From Elusimicrobia bacterium GWB2_63_22 (GTDB lineage Bacteria > Elusimicrobiota > Elusimicrobia > Elusimicrobiales > UBA9959): a stretch of 64,000 nucleotides of DNA. The position numbers were made by a program, and so were the translations under genes. The notes beneath the pieces are model-generated. The model did not search any database. It had not been told where the DNA came from and was given only the letters and a program-made list of their open reading frames with translations. The stretch is taken from contig MGUA01000034.1 of the NCBI GenBank assembly GCA_001799735.1, positions 1 through 64,000 of the forward strand, read 5' to 3'. Below are positions 33,764 through 42,340 of this stretch, one piece after another; positions within the stretch are counted from its first letter, which is position 1; each line of letters opens with the position of its first letter.

Positions 33764-34156
33764 ATGAAGAACTACATGCTAGCCGCCGCCTGCCTGCTAG
33801 GCCTTACCGCCTGCGGGACAATGAAGGAATTTCTTTCCGACGCCGACAAATCCAGGATAGAGGCGCGCCCTAACGGAGCCTACGCCGCCATAGCCTCGGA
33901 CGAGGATAAAAAAGAAGCCACGAACTACGCTTCTTTCGGGGCGAAGAATTTCTGTGAAAAGAAAGGCAAGACGGCCGTCATACTCGGCACTACCGCCAAA
34001 TATGACGGGCTTTCCACCGAAAAGAACGATAAACTCCTCAAAAAAGCCAGTGAAGCGGCCCTGCTGGCCGGCGCTCCCGGCAAAGCCGCCCTCGCCGCCG
34101 ACAGCATGACGGACGACGCCCTGCACGAGATACAGATGGAATTCAAGTGCGAGTAA
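33764..34156 (+). CDS. Small lipoprotein of unknown function
   Basis: 130 residues with a lipoprotein signal peptide; the lipobox is LTAC with C17 as the lipidated residue. The mature part is short, helical and charged, with two further cysteines (about 64 and 129) that might pair. I do not recognise a family. It sits alone between two terminators. A TATAAT at 33690-33695 could serve as its promoter, though the leader would be about 65 nt and no -35 is clear. Confidence 0.75.
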   Translation: MKNYMLAAACLLGLTACGTMKEFLSDADKSRIEARPNGAYAAIASDEDKKEATNYASFGAKNFCEKKGKTAVILGTTAKYDGLSTEKNDKLLKKASEAALLAGAPGKAALAADSMTDDALHEIQMEFKCE

Positions 34157-34237
34157 CTCCTGGCGGCGCTCTCCGCCGGAAGCGGACGGCCGAAAGCCGA
34201 ACCGCAGACCGGGGCTGAGCCTTCACCGCCGCAAAAA

Positions 34238-34268
34238 GAGCCCGGAGCGAAAACCCCGGGCTTTTTTT
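34238..34268 (+). terminator. Terminator after the small lipoprotein gene
   Basis: AGCCCGG (34239-34245) pairs with CCGGGCT (34256-34262) and is followed by seven Ts. Confidence 0.85.
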
Positions 34269-34289
34269 GTATCATAACTGCGGGGGACC

Positions 34290-35048
34290 ATGAAGCTCAG
34301 TTTTCTTACCATTAACGCTCACAAGGGATTTTCTCACCTGAACCGGCGCTTCGCGCTGCCGGAGCTGCGCGACTGCGTGCGCGACACGGGCGCGGACATC
34401 GTCTTCATGCAGGAGGTGGTCGGCCAGAACCTGCGCCACGCCGAGCGCTACTTCGGCTGGCCGGTCAAGCCCCAGCACGAGTTCATGACCGAGATCTCCG
34501 GCTTCAACCACGCCTACGGCAAGAACGTGGTGTATACCGCCGGCCACCACGGCAACGCCATCCTGTCGCGCTTTCCCATACTCCACTCCGAAAGGGTGGA
34601 CATCTCCACTAACCGCGTAGAGAAGCGCGGGCTGCTGTACGCCAAGATCCAGCTGCCGGAGGATAAACCGCCGCTGCATTGCGTCTGCGTGCACCTGGGC
34701 CTGTTGCGCCGGTCCAGGCGCAAACAGTTCGCCAGGATCTGCGAATACGTAAAAAGCGTGGTGCCGGACCACGAGCCGGTCATCGTGGCCGGCGACTTTA
34801 ACGAGTGGCGCAAAGGCAAGCACGACGAGCTGGAGACCTGCCTGCTGATGAAGGACGCCGGCCTGGCCCTGCACGGGCGCAAACTGCGCACCTTCCCGGC
34901 GGCGTGCCCGGTGCTGCCGCTGGACCGCATCTACCAGCGCGGCTTCAAGGTGCTCAAGGCGCAGGTGCTCTGCTCAGGCCCGTGGCGGGACATCTCCGAC
35001 CACGCGGCCTTCCTCGCCGAGGCCGAATACACCTGGCTCCCCCGCTGA
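34290..35048 (+). CDS. Endonuclease/exonuclease/phosphatase (EEP) family protein, YbhP-like
   Basis: 252 residues of the DNase I-like fold: TINAHKGF start, metal-binding FMQEV, central AILSRFPI, AGDFNEW (catalytic Asp and Asn) and the final SDHAAF histidine. It lacks a signal peptide, so it acts in the cytoplasm. EEP enzymes cut phosphodiesters in nucleic acids, phospholipids or small molecules, and the family does not reveal the substrate. A GGGGGA site precedes the ATG. Confidence 0.85.
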   Translation: MKLSFLTINAHKGFSHLNRRFALPELRDCVRDTGADIVFMQEVVGQNLRHAERYFGWPVKPQHEFMTEISGFNHAYGKNVVYTAGHHGNAILSRFPILHSERVDISTNRVEKRGLLYAKIQLPEDKPPLHCVCVHLGLLRRSRRKQFARICEYVKSVVPDHEPVIVAGDFNEWRKGKHDELETCLLMKDAGLALHGRKLRTFPAACPVLPLDRIYQRGFKVLKAQVLCSGPWRDISDHAAFLAEAEYTWLPR

Positions 35049-35060
35049 CCCCCCGCTTTT

Positions 35061-35068
35061 TATAGAAT
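35061..35068 (+). promoter_or_regulatory. -10 region predicting a leaderless hrpB mRNA
   Basis: TATAGAAT ends 8 nt before the ATG at 35077 and no Shine-Dalgarno is present, so transcription should begin at about the start codon. Confidence 0.5.
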
Positions 35069-35076
35069 AGTAGTTC

Positions 35077-37563
35077 ATGCACGTGCTTCCCGTACTGCGC
35101 AGCGCGCCGGAGATACTTAAAGCCGCGGCCAAGAGCCGCCGGCTGATAGTTTCTTCCCCCCCGGGCTCGGGCAAATCCACAAAAGTTCCCCAGCTGCTGC
35201 TCGACAGCGGCAAATTTTCCGGCCGCATAGCCGTGCTGGAGCCGCGCCGCCTGGCGGCCCGCATGCTGGCCGACCGCGTGGCCAGGGAGCGCGGCGGAAG
35301 CGCCGGCGGGGAGGTGGGCTACCGGGTGCGGTTCGAGGACCGGACCGGCCCCAAAACCCGCATCGTCTTCGAGACCGAAGGCATACTGCTGCGGGAACTG
35401 GTCTCCGACCCGCACCTTAAAAAATACTCCGTCATTATCCTGGACGAATTCCACGAGCGCCACATTCACGCCGACATCACCCTGGCCGCCTGCCTGGCCC
35501 TGCAGCGGGGCCCCCGGCCGGACCTGCTGGTGGTGGTGATGTCCGCCACGCTCGACGAGGCGGCCCTAGCGCAATACCTTTCGCCGTGCGAAACGGTAAA
35601 GGCGGAAGGCACCGTCTTCCCGGTCCGCACCGTCTACTGCGGGCCAGAGCTGGCCAAGCTCCCCGCCTGGGACGCCGCCGCCAGGACCTGCGCGCAACTG
35701 CTGCCGGCCGTGAAGGAAGGCCACGCGCTGATCTTCATGCCCGGCGCCTACGAGATCGGCCGCACCGCCGCCGAGCTGGCCAAAAACCCCTCCCTCGCCG
35801 CCTTCGCGGTGATGCCGCTGCACGGCGAGATGCCGCCGGCCGCGCAGGACGCCGCGGTGGCCCCTTCCGACCGGCGCAAAATAATCATCGCCACCAACAT
35901 CGCCGAGACCTCGCTGACCATAGAGGGCGTCACCGCCGTGGTGGACAGCGGCCTGGCCCGCGTGGCCCGCTACGACGGGGCGCGCGGCATCAACACCCTT
36001 TTCACCGAGGATATCCCGGCCTCTTCGGCCGCCCAGCGCGCCGGCCGGGCCGGCCGCACCGCCCCCGGCGTGTGCGCGCGGCTCTGGACCGAGCGCGCCA
36101 ACGCCGGCCGCCCCGCCGCCCTGGAGCCGGAAATACTCCGCCTGGACGTCAGCGAGGCCCTGCTGACGCTCAAGGCCTGCGGTTTTAAAGGTTTCGGGGA
36201 CCTGCGCTGGCTGGACCCGCCCGCCCCGCAGGACGAAGCGCGTGCCGAACAGCTTTTAAAGGACCTCGGCGCGGCCGACGCGAGCGGCGCCCTGACTGAC
36301 GACGGGCGCGAGATGGCTAAATACCCGCTTCACCCGCGCTACTCCCGCATGATGACCGAAGGCGCCCGCCTGGGCTGCCGGCGGGAATGCGCGCTGATAG
36401 CCGCCGCCGCTCAGGGCCGCGGCCTCTGGCTGGCCGAGGACGGGCAGGACAACCGCAAAGAGACCGAAGGCCGCTCCGACCTGGCCGCCGTCATAAGGGC
36501 GCTGGAACGCTGCGCCGACGCTGATTTTGATTTCTTCGCCTGCCAGAAGGCGGGCTTGAAGCAGAACGCCGCGCGCGACGCGTGGCGCCTGGCCCGGCGC
36601 CTGGCCGGCGGCGCCGAGCCCGGCGGCGCCCGCGAGACGGCCCTGGCCGCCCGCTGCTTCCTGCGGGCCTTCCCGGACCGGGTAGCCGCGCTCTTCTCAG
36701 CCGAGCGGGGCCGTTACCAGCTGCCCGGCGAACGCCGCGCGCGGCTGAGCCCCCGGAGCGCCGCCGCCGGGGCGCCCCTTATCTGCGCCGGGGAAGCGCT
36801 GGAGAGCCTGCAGAGGGGCGGGGCGGACATAACCCTGTCCTTCGCTGCGGAGATAAAGGAAGAGTGGCTGCGGGAAGCTTTCCCGGGCGACATTAAAACA
36901 ATTTCTCGCGCCGCGCTGGACGAGACTATGCGCACCCCGGTTACGGAAACCCTGGTGCTGTACCGCGGCGTCGTCATCCGCCGCGAAGTGACGGCGGTTA
37001 AGCCCGCCAAGGCTTCCTCCGACCTGATCGCCGAAGAATTTATCAACGGAGAGGAGCGCCTGCAGCACTGGGACGAGGAAGTGGAGGAGTGGCTGGCCCG
37101 GATAGAGTTCCTGGCCGGGGCCTGCCCTGACTTCGGCCTGGAGCCGCTCTCCGAAGAGGACCGCAAGCTTATCATAACGGATATCTGCTCCGGCGCCCGC
37201 TCCGTGGCCGAAGCGCGGGGCAGGCCGGTGCTGCCGGCGCTGCAGGACTGGTACGGTTGGGAAAAGGTGCGGCTGCTGGACCGGCACGCCCCCGCCAGGC
37301 TGGAAATGCCGGGTGGCCGCCGGGCGAAGATCAAATATCCCAAGGGCCGGGAACCTTACCTGGAAGCCAAGATCCAGGACCTCTTCCCCCTTACCGAAAC
37401 CCCGCGCATTGCGGCAGGGCGGGTGCCGCTGGTGGTGCATATCCTCGCCCCCTCCATGCGCCCGGTGCAGGTGACCAAAGATCTGAAAAGTTTTTGGGCC
37501 GACAGCTACCCCAAGCTGAAGCCGGCGCTGGCGCGGCGCTACCCCAGGCATAAATGGCTATAA
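35077..37563 (+). CDS. hrpB: ATP-dependent helicase HrpB
   Basis: 828 residues, the usual length. DEAH/RHA helicase motifs: PPGSGKSTKVP (I), DEFHERH (II, DEFH variant typical of HrpB), MSATLD (III), NIAETSLTIEG (V) and QRAGRAGR (VI). The family-specific C-terminal domain ends with DLKSFWADSYPKLKPALARRYPRHKW, the HrpB_C signature. HrpB is a conserved putative RNA helicase whose cellular role is poorly defined; an E. coli mutant has envelope and antibiotic phenotypes. Confidence 0.96.
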   Translation: MHVLPVLRSAPEILKAAAKSRRLIVSSPPGSGKSTKVPQLLLDSGKFSGRIAVLEPRRLAARMLADRVARERGGSAGGEVGYRVRFEDRTGPKTRIVFETEGILLRELVSDPHLKKYSVIILDEFHERHIHADITLAACLALQRGPRPDLLVVVMSATLDEAALAQYLSPCETVKAEGTVFPVRTVYCGPELAKLPAWDAAARTCAQLLPAVKEGHALIFMPGAYEIGRTAAELAKNPSLAAFAVMPLHGEMPPAAQDAAVAPSDRRKIIIATNIAETSLTIEGVTAVVDSGLARVARYDGARGINTLFTEDIPASSAAQRAGRAGRTAPGVCARLWTERANAGRPAALEPEILRLDVSEALLTLKACGFKGFGDLRWLDPPAPQDEARAEQLLKDLGAADASGALTDDGREMAKYPLHPRYSRMMTEGARLGCRRECALIAAAAQGRGLWLAEDGQDNRKETEGRSDLAAVIRALERCADADFDFFACQKAGLKQNAARDAWRLARRLAGGAEPGGARETALAARCFLRAFPDRVAALFSAERGRYQLPGERRARLSPRSAAAGAPLICAGEALESLQRGGADITLSFAAEIKEEWLREAFPGDIKTISRAALDETMRTPVTETLVLYRGVVIRREVTAVKPAKASSDLIAEEFINGEERLQHWDEEVEEWLARIEFLAGACPDFGLEPLSEEDRKLIITDICSGARSVAEARGRPVLPALQDWYGWEKVRLLDRHAPARLEMPGGRRAKIKYPKGREPYLEAKIQDLFPLTETPRIAAGRVPLVVHILAPSMRPVQVTKDLKSFWADSYPKLKPALARRYPRHKWL

Positions 37564-37564
37564 T
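37559..37564 (+). promoter_or_regulatory. -10 box embedded in the hrpB stop codon
   Basis: TATAAT overlaps the TAA stop of hrpB and lies 21 bp before the next ATG, which has an AGAGGA site. It could give the lipoprotein gene its own transcript. There is no clear -35. Confidence 0.45.
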
Positions 37565-37585
37565 GGGATTAAAGAGGAAACAACC

Positions 37586-37981
37586 ATGAAGAACTTTCTA
37601 AAACTCGCGGCCCTACCCCTGCTGGGCGCCGCCCTGCTGGCGGGCTGCGGCAAACAGCCCGGCCCCCGGGAACACCTCTCCGCCGTCCGGTCCGCCCTGC
37701 AGGTCTACTACGGAGACCATGAAGGCAAGTTCCCCGACACTCTCGACGAACTTACAAAAGACGGCAAGTACCTCCTGGAACTGCCCAAAGTGGACCTGCC
37801 CGGGCACCGGGCATCCAACGCCGTGAAATACATCTCGGGCCCGACGCTCAGCCCGAAGAACCTGACCGACGAAGGCGGCTACGCCTACTACAACTCGGAC
37901 AAATATCCCGACACCAAAGGCGCGGTAGTGCTGAACTGCACCCACGCCAATAAAAAAGGCGCGCCCGTACATTCGTACTGA
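37586..37981 (+). CDS. Lipoprotein with a pseudopilin-like domain
   Basis: 131 residues. Lipoprotein signal peptide with lipobox LAGC (about C22). The rest resembles the C-terminal half of type II secretion/type IV pseudopilins: REHLSAVRSALQVYYGDHEGKFPDTLDEL, the pattern of PilE/GspG proteins after their N-terminal helix, then GPTLSPKNLTDEGGYAYY and a conserved VVLNCTH strand. It lacks the pilin prepilin peptidase site and N-terminal helix, so it cannot polymerise as a pilin. A periplasmic role is likely; the exact job is unknown. Confidence 0.8.
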   Translation: MKNFLKLAALPLLGAALLAGCGKQPGPREHLSAVRSALQVYYGDHEGKFPDTLDELTKDGKYLLELPKVDLPGHRASNAVKYISGPTLSPKNLTDEGGYAYYNSDKYPDTKGAVVLNCTHANKKGAPVHSY

Positions 37982-38005
37982 CGCGCCCGGGCCGCTCCCT
38001 GCGGC

Positions 38006-39520
38006 CTAGAGGTTGAAGAAAGCCTTGATGCGCGAGAGCAGGTCCTGCTCCTCGTTCCTGAGGCCGGCAGCCGCGGCGTCCCCGGCCAGTTTCTCCCTCG
38101 CGGCGGACAGCTCTACGTGCCTCTTGGCGATGATGGCGGCGATGGAGGCCGCGATCTCCGGGCGGCTGGCGAGCACGCCGCGGAAGTTGTCGCGGTCCAG
38201 GCGGTAGCACCTCACTTCGCCGGAGGCCACCACAGTAGCCGTCCTCGGCTCGCCGGTCAGCAGGCCCATCTCGCCCAGTACGTCCCCGGCCCCGAGCTTC
38301 TTGACCATGTTGTAGCTCTCCGAGCCGGCGGCGCGCACCTGCACCTCGGCTCCGCCGGAATAAATAATGTAGAGGCAGTCTGAAACGGCGCCCTGCGCCG
38401 TTATCCGCTCCCCCTGGGAGAAGGGCGCGGACTTCAGCTTGGCGGCCAGCGTGCGCAGCTCGTCCTCGTTGAGAGGCTCGAAGACTTCCACCCCTTTGAG
38501 GGCTTCCTGGCGCCGCTCCTGCTCCGTCTGCAGCCCCCGGTCAGCCGCGTCGCGGGCGGCCTCGCTGATCACCAGCGAGCGGTTGTGCACCGAGAGCTTT
38601 ATGCCGGCCCGGGAGAGGGAGTAAAAGATCTTGGAGCGCACCTTGGAATCCGTGCCGGCCGGCGAGGAGAGATCGCTGAGGTAATAGCGCACCTCGTAAA
38701 CTACGCAATTCGGCAGAAAATCCTTTATGCCGCAGTACGGGACCGGCGTCCTGGCTATGCCCGCCGGCAGGTCCTCGGCGAAAGCCCTGTCCACCACGGC
38801 CGAGACCTCGCCCGGGGAGTGGTCGTAATACACGTTGAACGGCACCGCACGCCAGCGCGTATTATTCTGCGCTCTGCCCTGCACCAGCACCGGGCTCTTC
38901 ATCAGGATGATATTGGGGATCACCACTATATCCCCGTCGAGGGTCTCGATGGTGGTCTGGCGCCAGCGGATCTCGCGCACTATGCCCTCGTGTTGGTCTA
39001 TCTTTATCCAATCCCCCGGCATGAAGGAGTCCTCGAGGTGCAGCACCATGCCGCCGATGATGTTGCCCAGGGTGTCCTGCAGGGAAAAGGCCACCACGCC
39101 GGTGACCACGGCGGAGGTGGCCAGCACGCCGCTCAGGTCCGCGCCCGACGCGGAGATGACGGCCAGGGCCGCCAGCACGTAGGCGCCGGCCAGGATGATA
39201 TCCTCCACGAACTTGGAAACGCGGGTACGCAGCTTGGGCATGACCAGCGCGAACCCCAGCACCCCGGCCACGTTTATAGCCGCTATCACCGCCAGCAGGC
39301 GCGAGACCAGCTCCCCCAGCTTGACCAGCCCTCCGGGAGTCTCCCCGCCGAGGAACTTAACGCCCAGCAAGCCCGCAATGGAGAAAAAAGCCATCAGGGC
39401 TGTGCCGCCGAGTTTTTTATGTGAACCGGGTGCCGCCCGGTACAGCAGGGCGATGGCCAGGAAAAGAAGGGAATAAAAACCTATTATCCAGGGGCCGAAC
39501 AGGGCGGAGATATTTTGCAT
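38006..39520 (-). CDS. MscS-family channel with C-terminal cyclic-nucleotide-binding domain
   Basis: 504 residues. N-terminal membrane helices (about 10-140, four or five), the MscS pore and beta domain (SLQDTLGNIIGGMVLHLEDSFMPGDWI, about 145-171; RWRQTTIETLDGDIVVIPN), then a cyclic-nucleotide-binding domain (about 355-480) with the phosphate-binding cassette GEMGLLTGEPRTATVVA. Such bacterial cyclic-nucleotide-gated (bCNG) proteins belong to the MscS superfamily; they respond poorly to tension and more to ligand. TACAAT lies 6 bp before the ATG, predicting a leaderless mRNA. Its neighbours include another protein with the same ligand domain. Confidence 0.92.
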   Translation of the reverse strand: MQNISALFGPWIIGFYSLLFLAIALLYRAAPGSHKKLGGTALMAFFSIAGLLGVKFLGGETPGGLVKLGELVSRLLAVIAAINVAGVLGFALVMPKLRTRVSKFVEDIILAGAYVLAALAVISASGADLSGVLATSAVVTGVVAFSLQDTLGNIIGGMVLHLEDSFMPGDWIKIDQHEGIVREIRWRQTTIETLDGDIVVIPNIILMKSPVLVQGRAQNNTRWRAVPFNVYYDHSPGEVSAVVDRAFAEDLPAGIARTPVPYCGIKDFLPNCVVYEVRYYLSDLSSPAGTDSKVRSKIFYSLSRAGIKLSVHNRSLVISEAARDAADRGLQTEQERRQEALKGVEVFEPLNEDELRTLAAKLKSAPFSQGERITAQGAVSDCLYIIYSGGAEVQVRAAGSESYNMVKKLGAGDVLGEMGLLTGEPRTATVVASGEVRCYRLDRDNFRGVLASRPEIAASIAAIIAKRHVELSAAREKLAGDAAAAGLRNEEQDLLSRIKAFFNL

Positions 39521-39526
39521 GGCTAT

Positions 39527-39532
39527 ATTGTA
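39527..39532 (-). promoter_or_regulatory. -10 box predicting a leaderless mscS-cNMP mRNA
   Basis: TACAAT on the minus strand lies 6 nt before the ATG. A weak CTGAAC -35 sits 16 bp further upstream. Confidence 0.5.
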
Positions 39533-39550
39533 GAAAAATACGGGGGCTGT

Positions 39551-40078
39551 TCAGCGCAGGAAAAGCCGCGCGGCCAGCACCAGCTGCGCCGCCAGCGCGG
39601 GCACGCAGGCCAGCATGAAAAGGCGGCGCCGGCGGGTAGCGCAGCGGGCGACGGCGATTATGCGGGCCACTATGTCTTCGTAGTAACGGGTGGCGGTAAT
39701 GCCGCCGCCGAGGTACCTGTCCAGGCGGTTGACCAGTTCCAGGTGCGTGTACCTGGCCAGGTCGCGCGGCACCAGGAAGGAATCTTCGGCGTCGATCTTC
39801 CCCACCCGCTGGTCCAGCAGCGGGATCTGCCGCGGCGTCTCGGCCAGCGGCGACAGCGCGGCCAGGCCCAGCGGCAGCACCGCGCACAGCAGCGCGACCG
39901 CAAGGAAGGACAACGGGCCTTCGCGGAAGACCCCGAGTATGATGGGCATTTCCAGAGCGGAGAAGAACATCAGTATCGCCAGTTTTATCTCGGTCCAGTC
40001 GGAAGTCCGCAGCACGCTCTCGTGTATGATCCAGAGACGGCGCTCGGGTTCCGGGTTAAGGTGGGAGGATACGCTCAT
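39551..40078 (-). CDS. Small membrane protein resembling the Pycsar effector (DUF5706) fold
   Basis: 175 residues: a soluble N-terminal stretch with SDWTEIKLAILMFFSALE, two membrane helices (about 34-50 and 57-80), a long cytoplasmic loop with GKIDAEDSFL, and a helix YYEDIVARIIAVARCATRRRRLF leading to a third hydrophobic segment. The order D-x-x-E-I-K at helix 1, two helices, then an (A)R-x-A/K-rich helix before a last membrane segment is the layout of Pycsar_effector/DUF5706 membrane proteins. The match is by pattern only. AAGGAG precedes the ATG. Flanked on both sides by cyclic-nucleotide-binding membrane proteins. Confidence 0.6.
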   Translation of the reverse strand: MSVSSHLNPEPERRLWIIHESVLRTSDWTEIKLAILMFFSALEMPIILGVFREGPLSFLAVALLCAVLPLGLAALSPLAETPRQIPLLDQRVGKIDAEDSFLVPRDLARYTHLELVNRLDRYLGGGITATRYYEDIVARIIAVARCATRRRRLFMLACVPALAAQLVLAARLFLR

Positions 40079-40094
40079 AGGGGCTCCTTGAAGT

Positions 40095-42326
40095 TCAGCT
40101 GTCCTGCAGGCGGCGCAGCTCGCGGTCGGCGTCGCGCAGGCGCAGCGCCTCCACGTTGGCCAGGCGCTGGTAGAAGGCCGCGCCGTACGCCGGGTCGCTG
40201 GCCGTAACGGCGTCGAAAGCCTCGCGGCTGATGCAGTAAAGGTCCGTGTCTACCAGGGCCACCGCGTCGGCGGTCCTGGGCGTGCGCACCAGGAAAGCCA
40301 CCTCGCCGAAGAAGTCGCCCGGCCCGAAGACGGCCAGGTGGTGCTGGCGGTGGGTGTCCTTGAGCGGCAGCACTATGCGCACGTGGCCGCGCCTGATCAG
40401 AAAAAGTTCGTGGCCGCCGCCCTTGCGCAGGAAGACCGCCTCGCCGGCCTTGACGCGGCGTTCGGAGAAAGCCAGGTGCATCCGGTCCAGCAGGGTCTTA
40501 TCCAGGCCCTTCAGGAAATCTATCTGCGACAGGTCCAGCAGCTCGCCGGGGTCGGGCCGGGGCACGCCGGCCTCGTCGAGCGCCATATCCTCGGCCCATT
40601 CCAGCGCGTCGTGCAGCGTCTCGAAGACGCGGCCGCCGCCGCGGCGGTGGGTGAGCCCCAGCTGCTTGAAATAGGCCACCAGGTCCTGCCCGGTGGGCAG
40701 GCTTTGCGGCAGATGCGAGAACACCAGCGACCCGCCCCTCTCGGCCAGGCGCTCGGCCACCTGCTCCAGCATGTGCACCGCCGTAAAATCCACCGACGTC
40801 ACGCGGCGCATGTCCAGAATAAGCCGGCGGCAGGTGCGCAGTTCCGCCTCTATCTCGCTGAACAGCTGGTCGGTGGTGCCGAAGAACAGGCTGCCCTGCA
40901 GTTCCACCACCAGCGTCTCCCGGCCGCGCTCGGCCAGCACGGCCTTTTCGGCCGGCAGGCGCCGCTGCTTGGAGGAGATCTCCTCGCCGGTGGCCTTGCG
41001 GCGCACCACGTTGGTGCCCATCTGCTCGCGCATGAACAGCAGGATGGAGAAAACTATGCCCACGCCGGCGGCGGTGATAAGGTCGGAAGCCAGGGCGGTG
41101 CCGGCCACAGAAACGATGACGGCGAAATCCAGGATGGTGGACTCCTTGAGCGCCAGCCGCACGCTGGAGCGGTCCACCATGCGCGCGCCGACCACGGCCA
41201 GGATGCCCGCCAGGGCGGCCACGGGGATGCGGCCTATGGCGGCGCCCAGCGCCAGGGCTGCGGCCAGGGCGAAAGCTCCCTCCAGCACGCCGGCCAGGCG
41301 GGTTTTGCCGCCGCTGGCCAGGCTCACCATGGTGGCGCCGAGGGTGCCGGCGCCCGGCATGCCGCCGAACAGCGCCGAGGAAATGTTGCCGGCCCCCTGC
41401 CCGCGCAGTTCCCGGTTGGAATCGTGCCGGGAGCGGGTTATGGAATCCGTCACCACGCAGGTCTTGAGAGTGTCTATGGAAAGCAGCACCGACAGCGTGA
41501 GCGCCGGGCCCAGCATGGCGTAGAGCTCGCTGGAACCTATATGCCCGAGGGCTTTCAGGTTGCCGGCTATGCCGTGCCAGACCGCCGCGGGGCTGGTGGA
41601 GATGGCGCCGATGATGAACGGGTTGGCGTCGAGCGCCAGCAGCTGCGGCCGGACGAGGCCGGCCAGGAAGTGCGCGGCTATGCCGGCGGCCAGGCCCAGG
41701 ATGGCGGCGGGCACGCGCCTGGTAAAGCGCGGCGCGGCCACCATCACTCCCGCCGTGACCAGCGCCACCGAGAAAGCCGGCCATTGCCAGGCGCCCGGGG
41801 CCAGCACGCCCTCCAGCGTGGAAAGTTCTTTGGCCAGGCCCAGGAAGGGCCCGGCCTGCTTGAGGAGGATGAGCAGGCCGACGCCGCTCATGTAGCCGGT
41901 GACCACGGGATAAGGGATATATTTTATCAGCCGCCCGCCGCCGAGCGCGCCGTAGACCAGCTGCAGCACGCCGGAGAACACGCCGACCAGCACCAGCGAG
42001 GCCATTACGCTCTCCGGCGCGGCCCCGCCGGTAACCAGGCGCGCGCAGAGCGCCGCCATAACGGCGGCCGCCGGCGCGCAGGGCGCGGAAATAAGGTGGG
42101 GCGCCCCGCCCAGCGCCGGGGCGACAAGCCCTATGGCGACGGTGCCCAGGATGCCGGCCAGCGCGCCCGCCCCGGCGAAACCGGGGCCGAGCGGCGCGTA
42201 CATGGCCACGCCGAAAGCGATAGCGGAGGGCAGGGCCACCAGCATGGCGGCCATGCCGCCCCAGGCGTCGGACCAGGCCGCGCCTTTTGGTTCGCCGGAG
42301 GTAACGTTTGATGAGAGGATTGGCAT
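40095..42326 (-). CDS. SulP anion transporter with STAS and cyclic-nucleotide-binding domains
   Basis: 743 residues: SulP/SLC26 membrane domain (about 20-430, ten or more helices, with PSAIAFGVAMYAPLGPGFAGAGA), a STAS domain (about 450-570; LVVELQGSLFFGTTDQLF and LILDMRRVTSVDFTAVHML), and a C-terminal cyclic-nucleotide-binding domain (about 605-725) with the cassette FGEVAFLVRTPRTADAVA. SulP proteins carry sulfate, bicarbonate or other anions. The extra domain suggests gating by cAMP, cGMP or a related nucleotide. It lies 14 bp after lysC on the same strand. Confidence 0.93.
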   Translation of the reverse strand: MPILSSNVTSGEPKGAAWSDAWGGMAAMLVALPSAIAFGVAMYAPLGPGFAGAGALAGILGTVAIGLVAPALGGAPHLISAPCAPAAAVMAALCARLVTGGAAPESVMASLVLVGVFSGVLQLVYGALGGGRLIKYIPYPVVTGYMSGVGLLILLKQAGPFLGLAKELSTLEGVLAPGAWQWPAFSVALVTAGVMVAAPRFTRRVPAAILGLAAGIAAHFLAGLVRPQLLALDANPFIIGAISTSPAAVWHGIAGNLKALGHIGSSELYAMLGPALTLSVLLSIDTLKTCVVTDSITRSRHDSNRELRGQGAGNISSALFGGMPGAGTLGATMVSLASGGKTRLAGVLEGAFALAAALALGAAIGRIPVAALAGILAVVGARMVDRSSVRLALKESTILDFAVIVSVAGTALASDLITAAGVGIVFSILLFMREQMGTNVVRRKATGEEISSKQRRLPAEKAVLAERGRETLVVELQGSLFFGTTDQLFSEIEAELRTCRRLILDMRRVTSVDFTAVHMLEQVAERLAERGGSLVFSHLPQSLPTGQDLVAYFKQLGLTHRRGGGRVFETLHDALEWAEDMALDEAGVPRPDPGELLDLSQIDFLKGLDKTLLDRMHLAFSERRVKAGEAVFLRKGGGHELFLIRRGHVRIVLPLKDTHRQHHLAVFGPGDFFGEVAFLVRTPRTADAVALVDTDLYCISREAFDAVTASDPAYGAAFYQRLANVEALRLRDADRELRRLQDS

Positions 42327-42340
42327 GTATTAAGCCCGGA

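Noticed and set aside
34290-35048. Second exonuclease III
   Set aside because: It has the EEP fold but not the ExoIII-specific motifs seen at 60250; it is closer to YbhP-like proteins.
40338-42311. 657-codon plus-strand frame opposite the SulP gene
   Set aside because: Antisense shadow of a gene with clear SulP, STAS and cNMP motifs; composition is biased and no family motif is seen.
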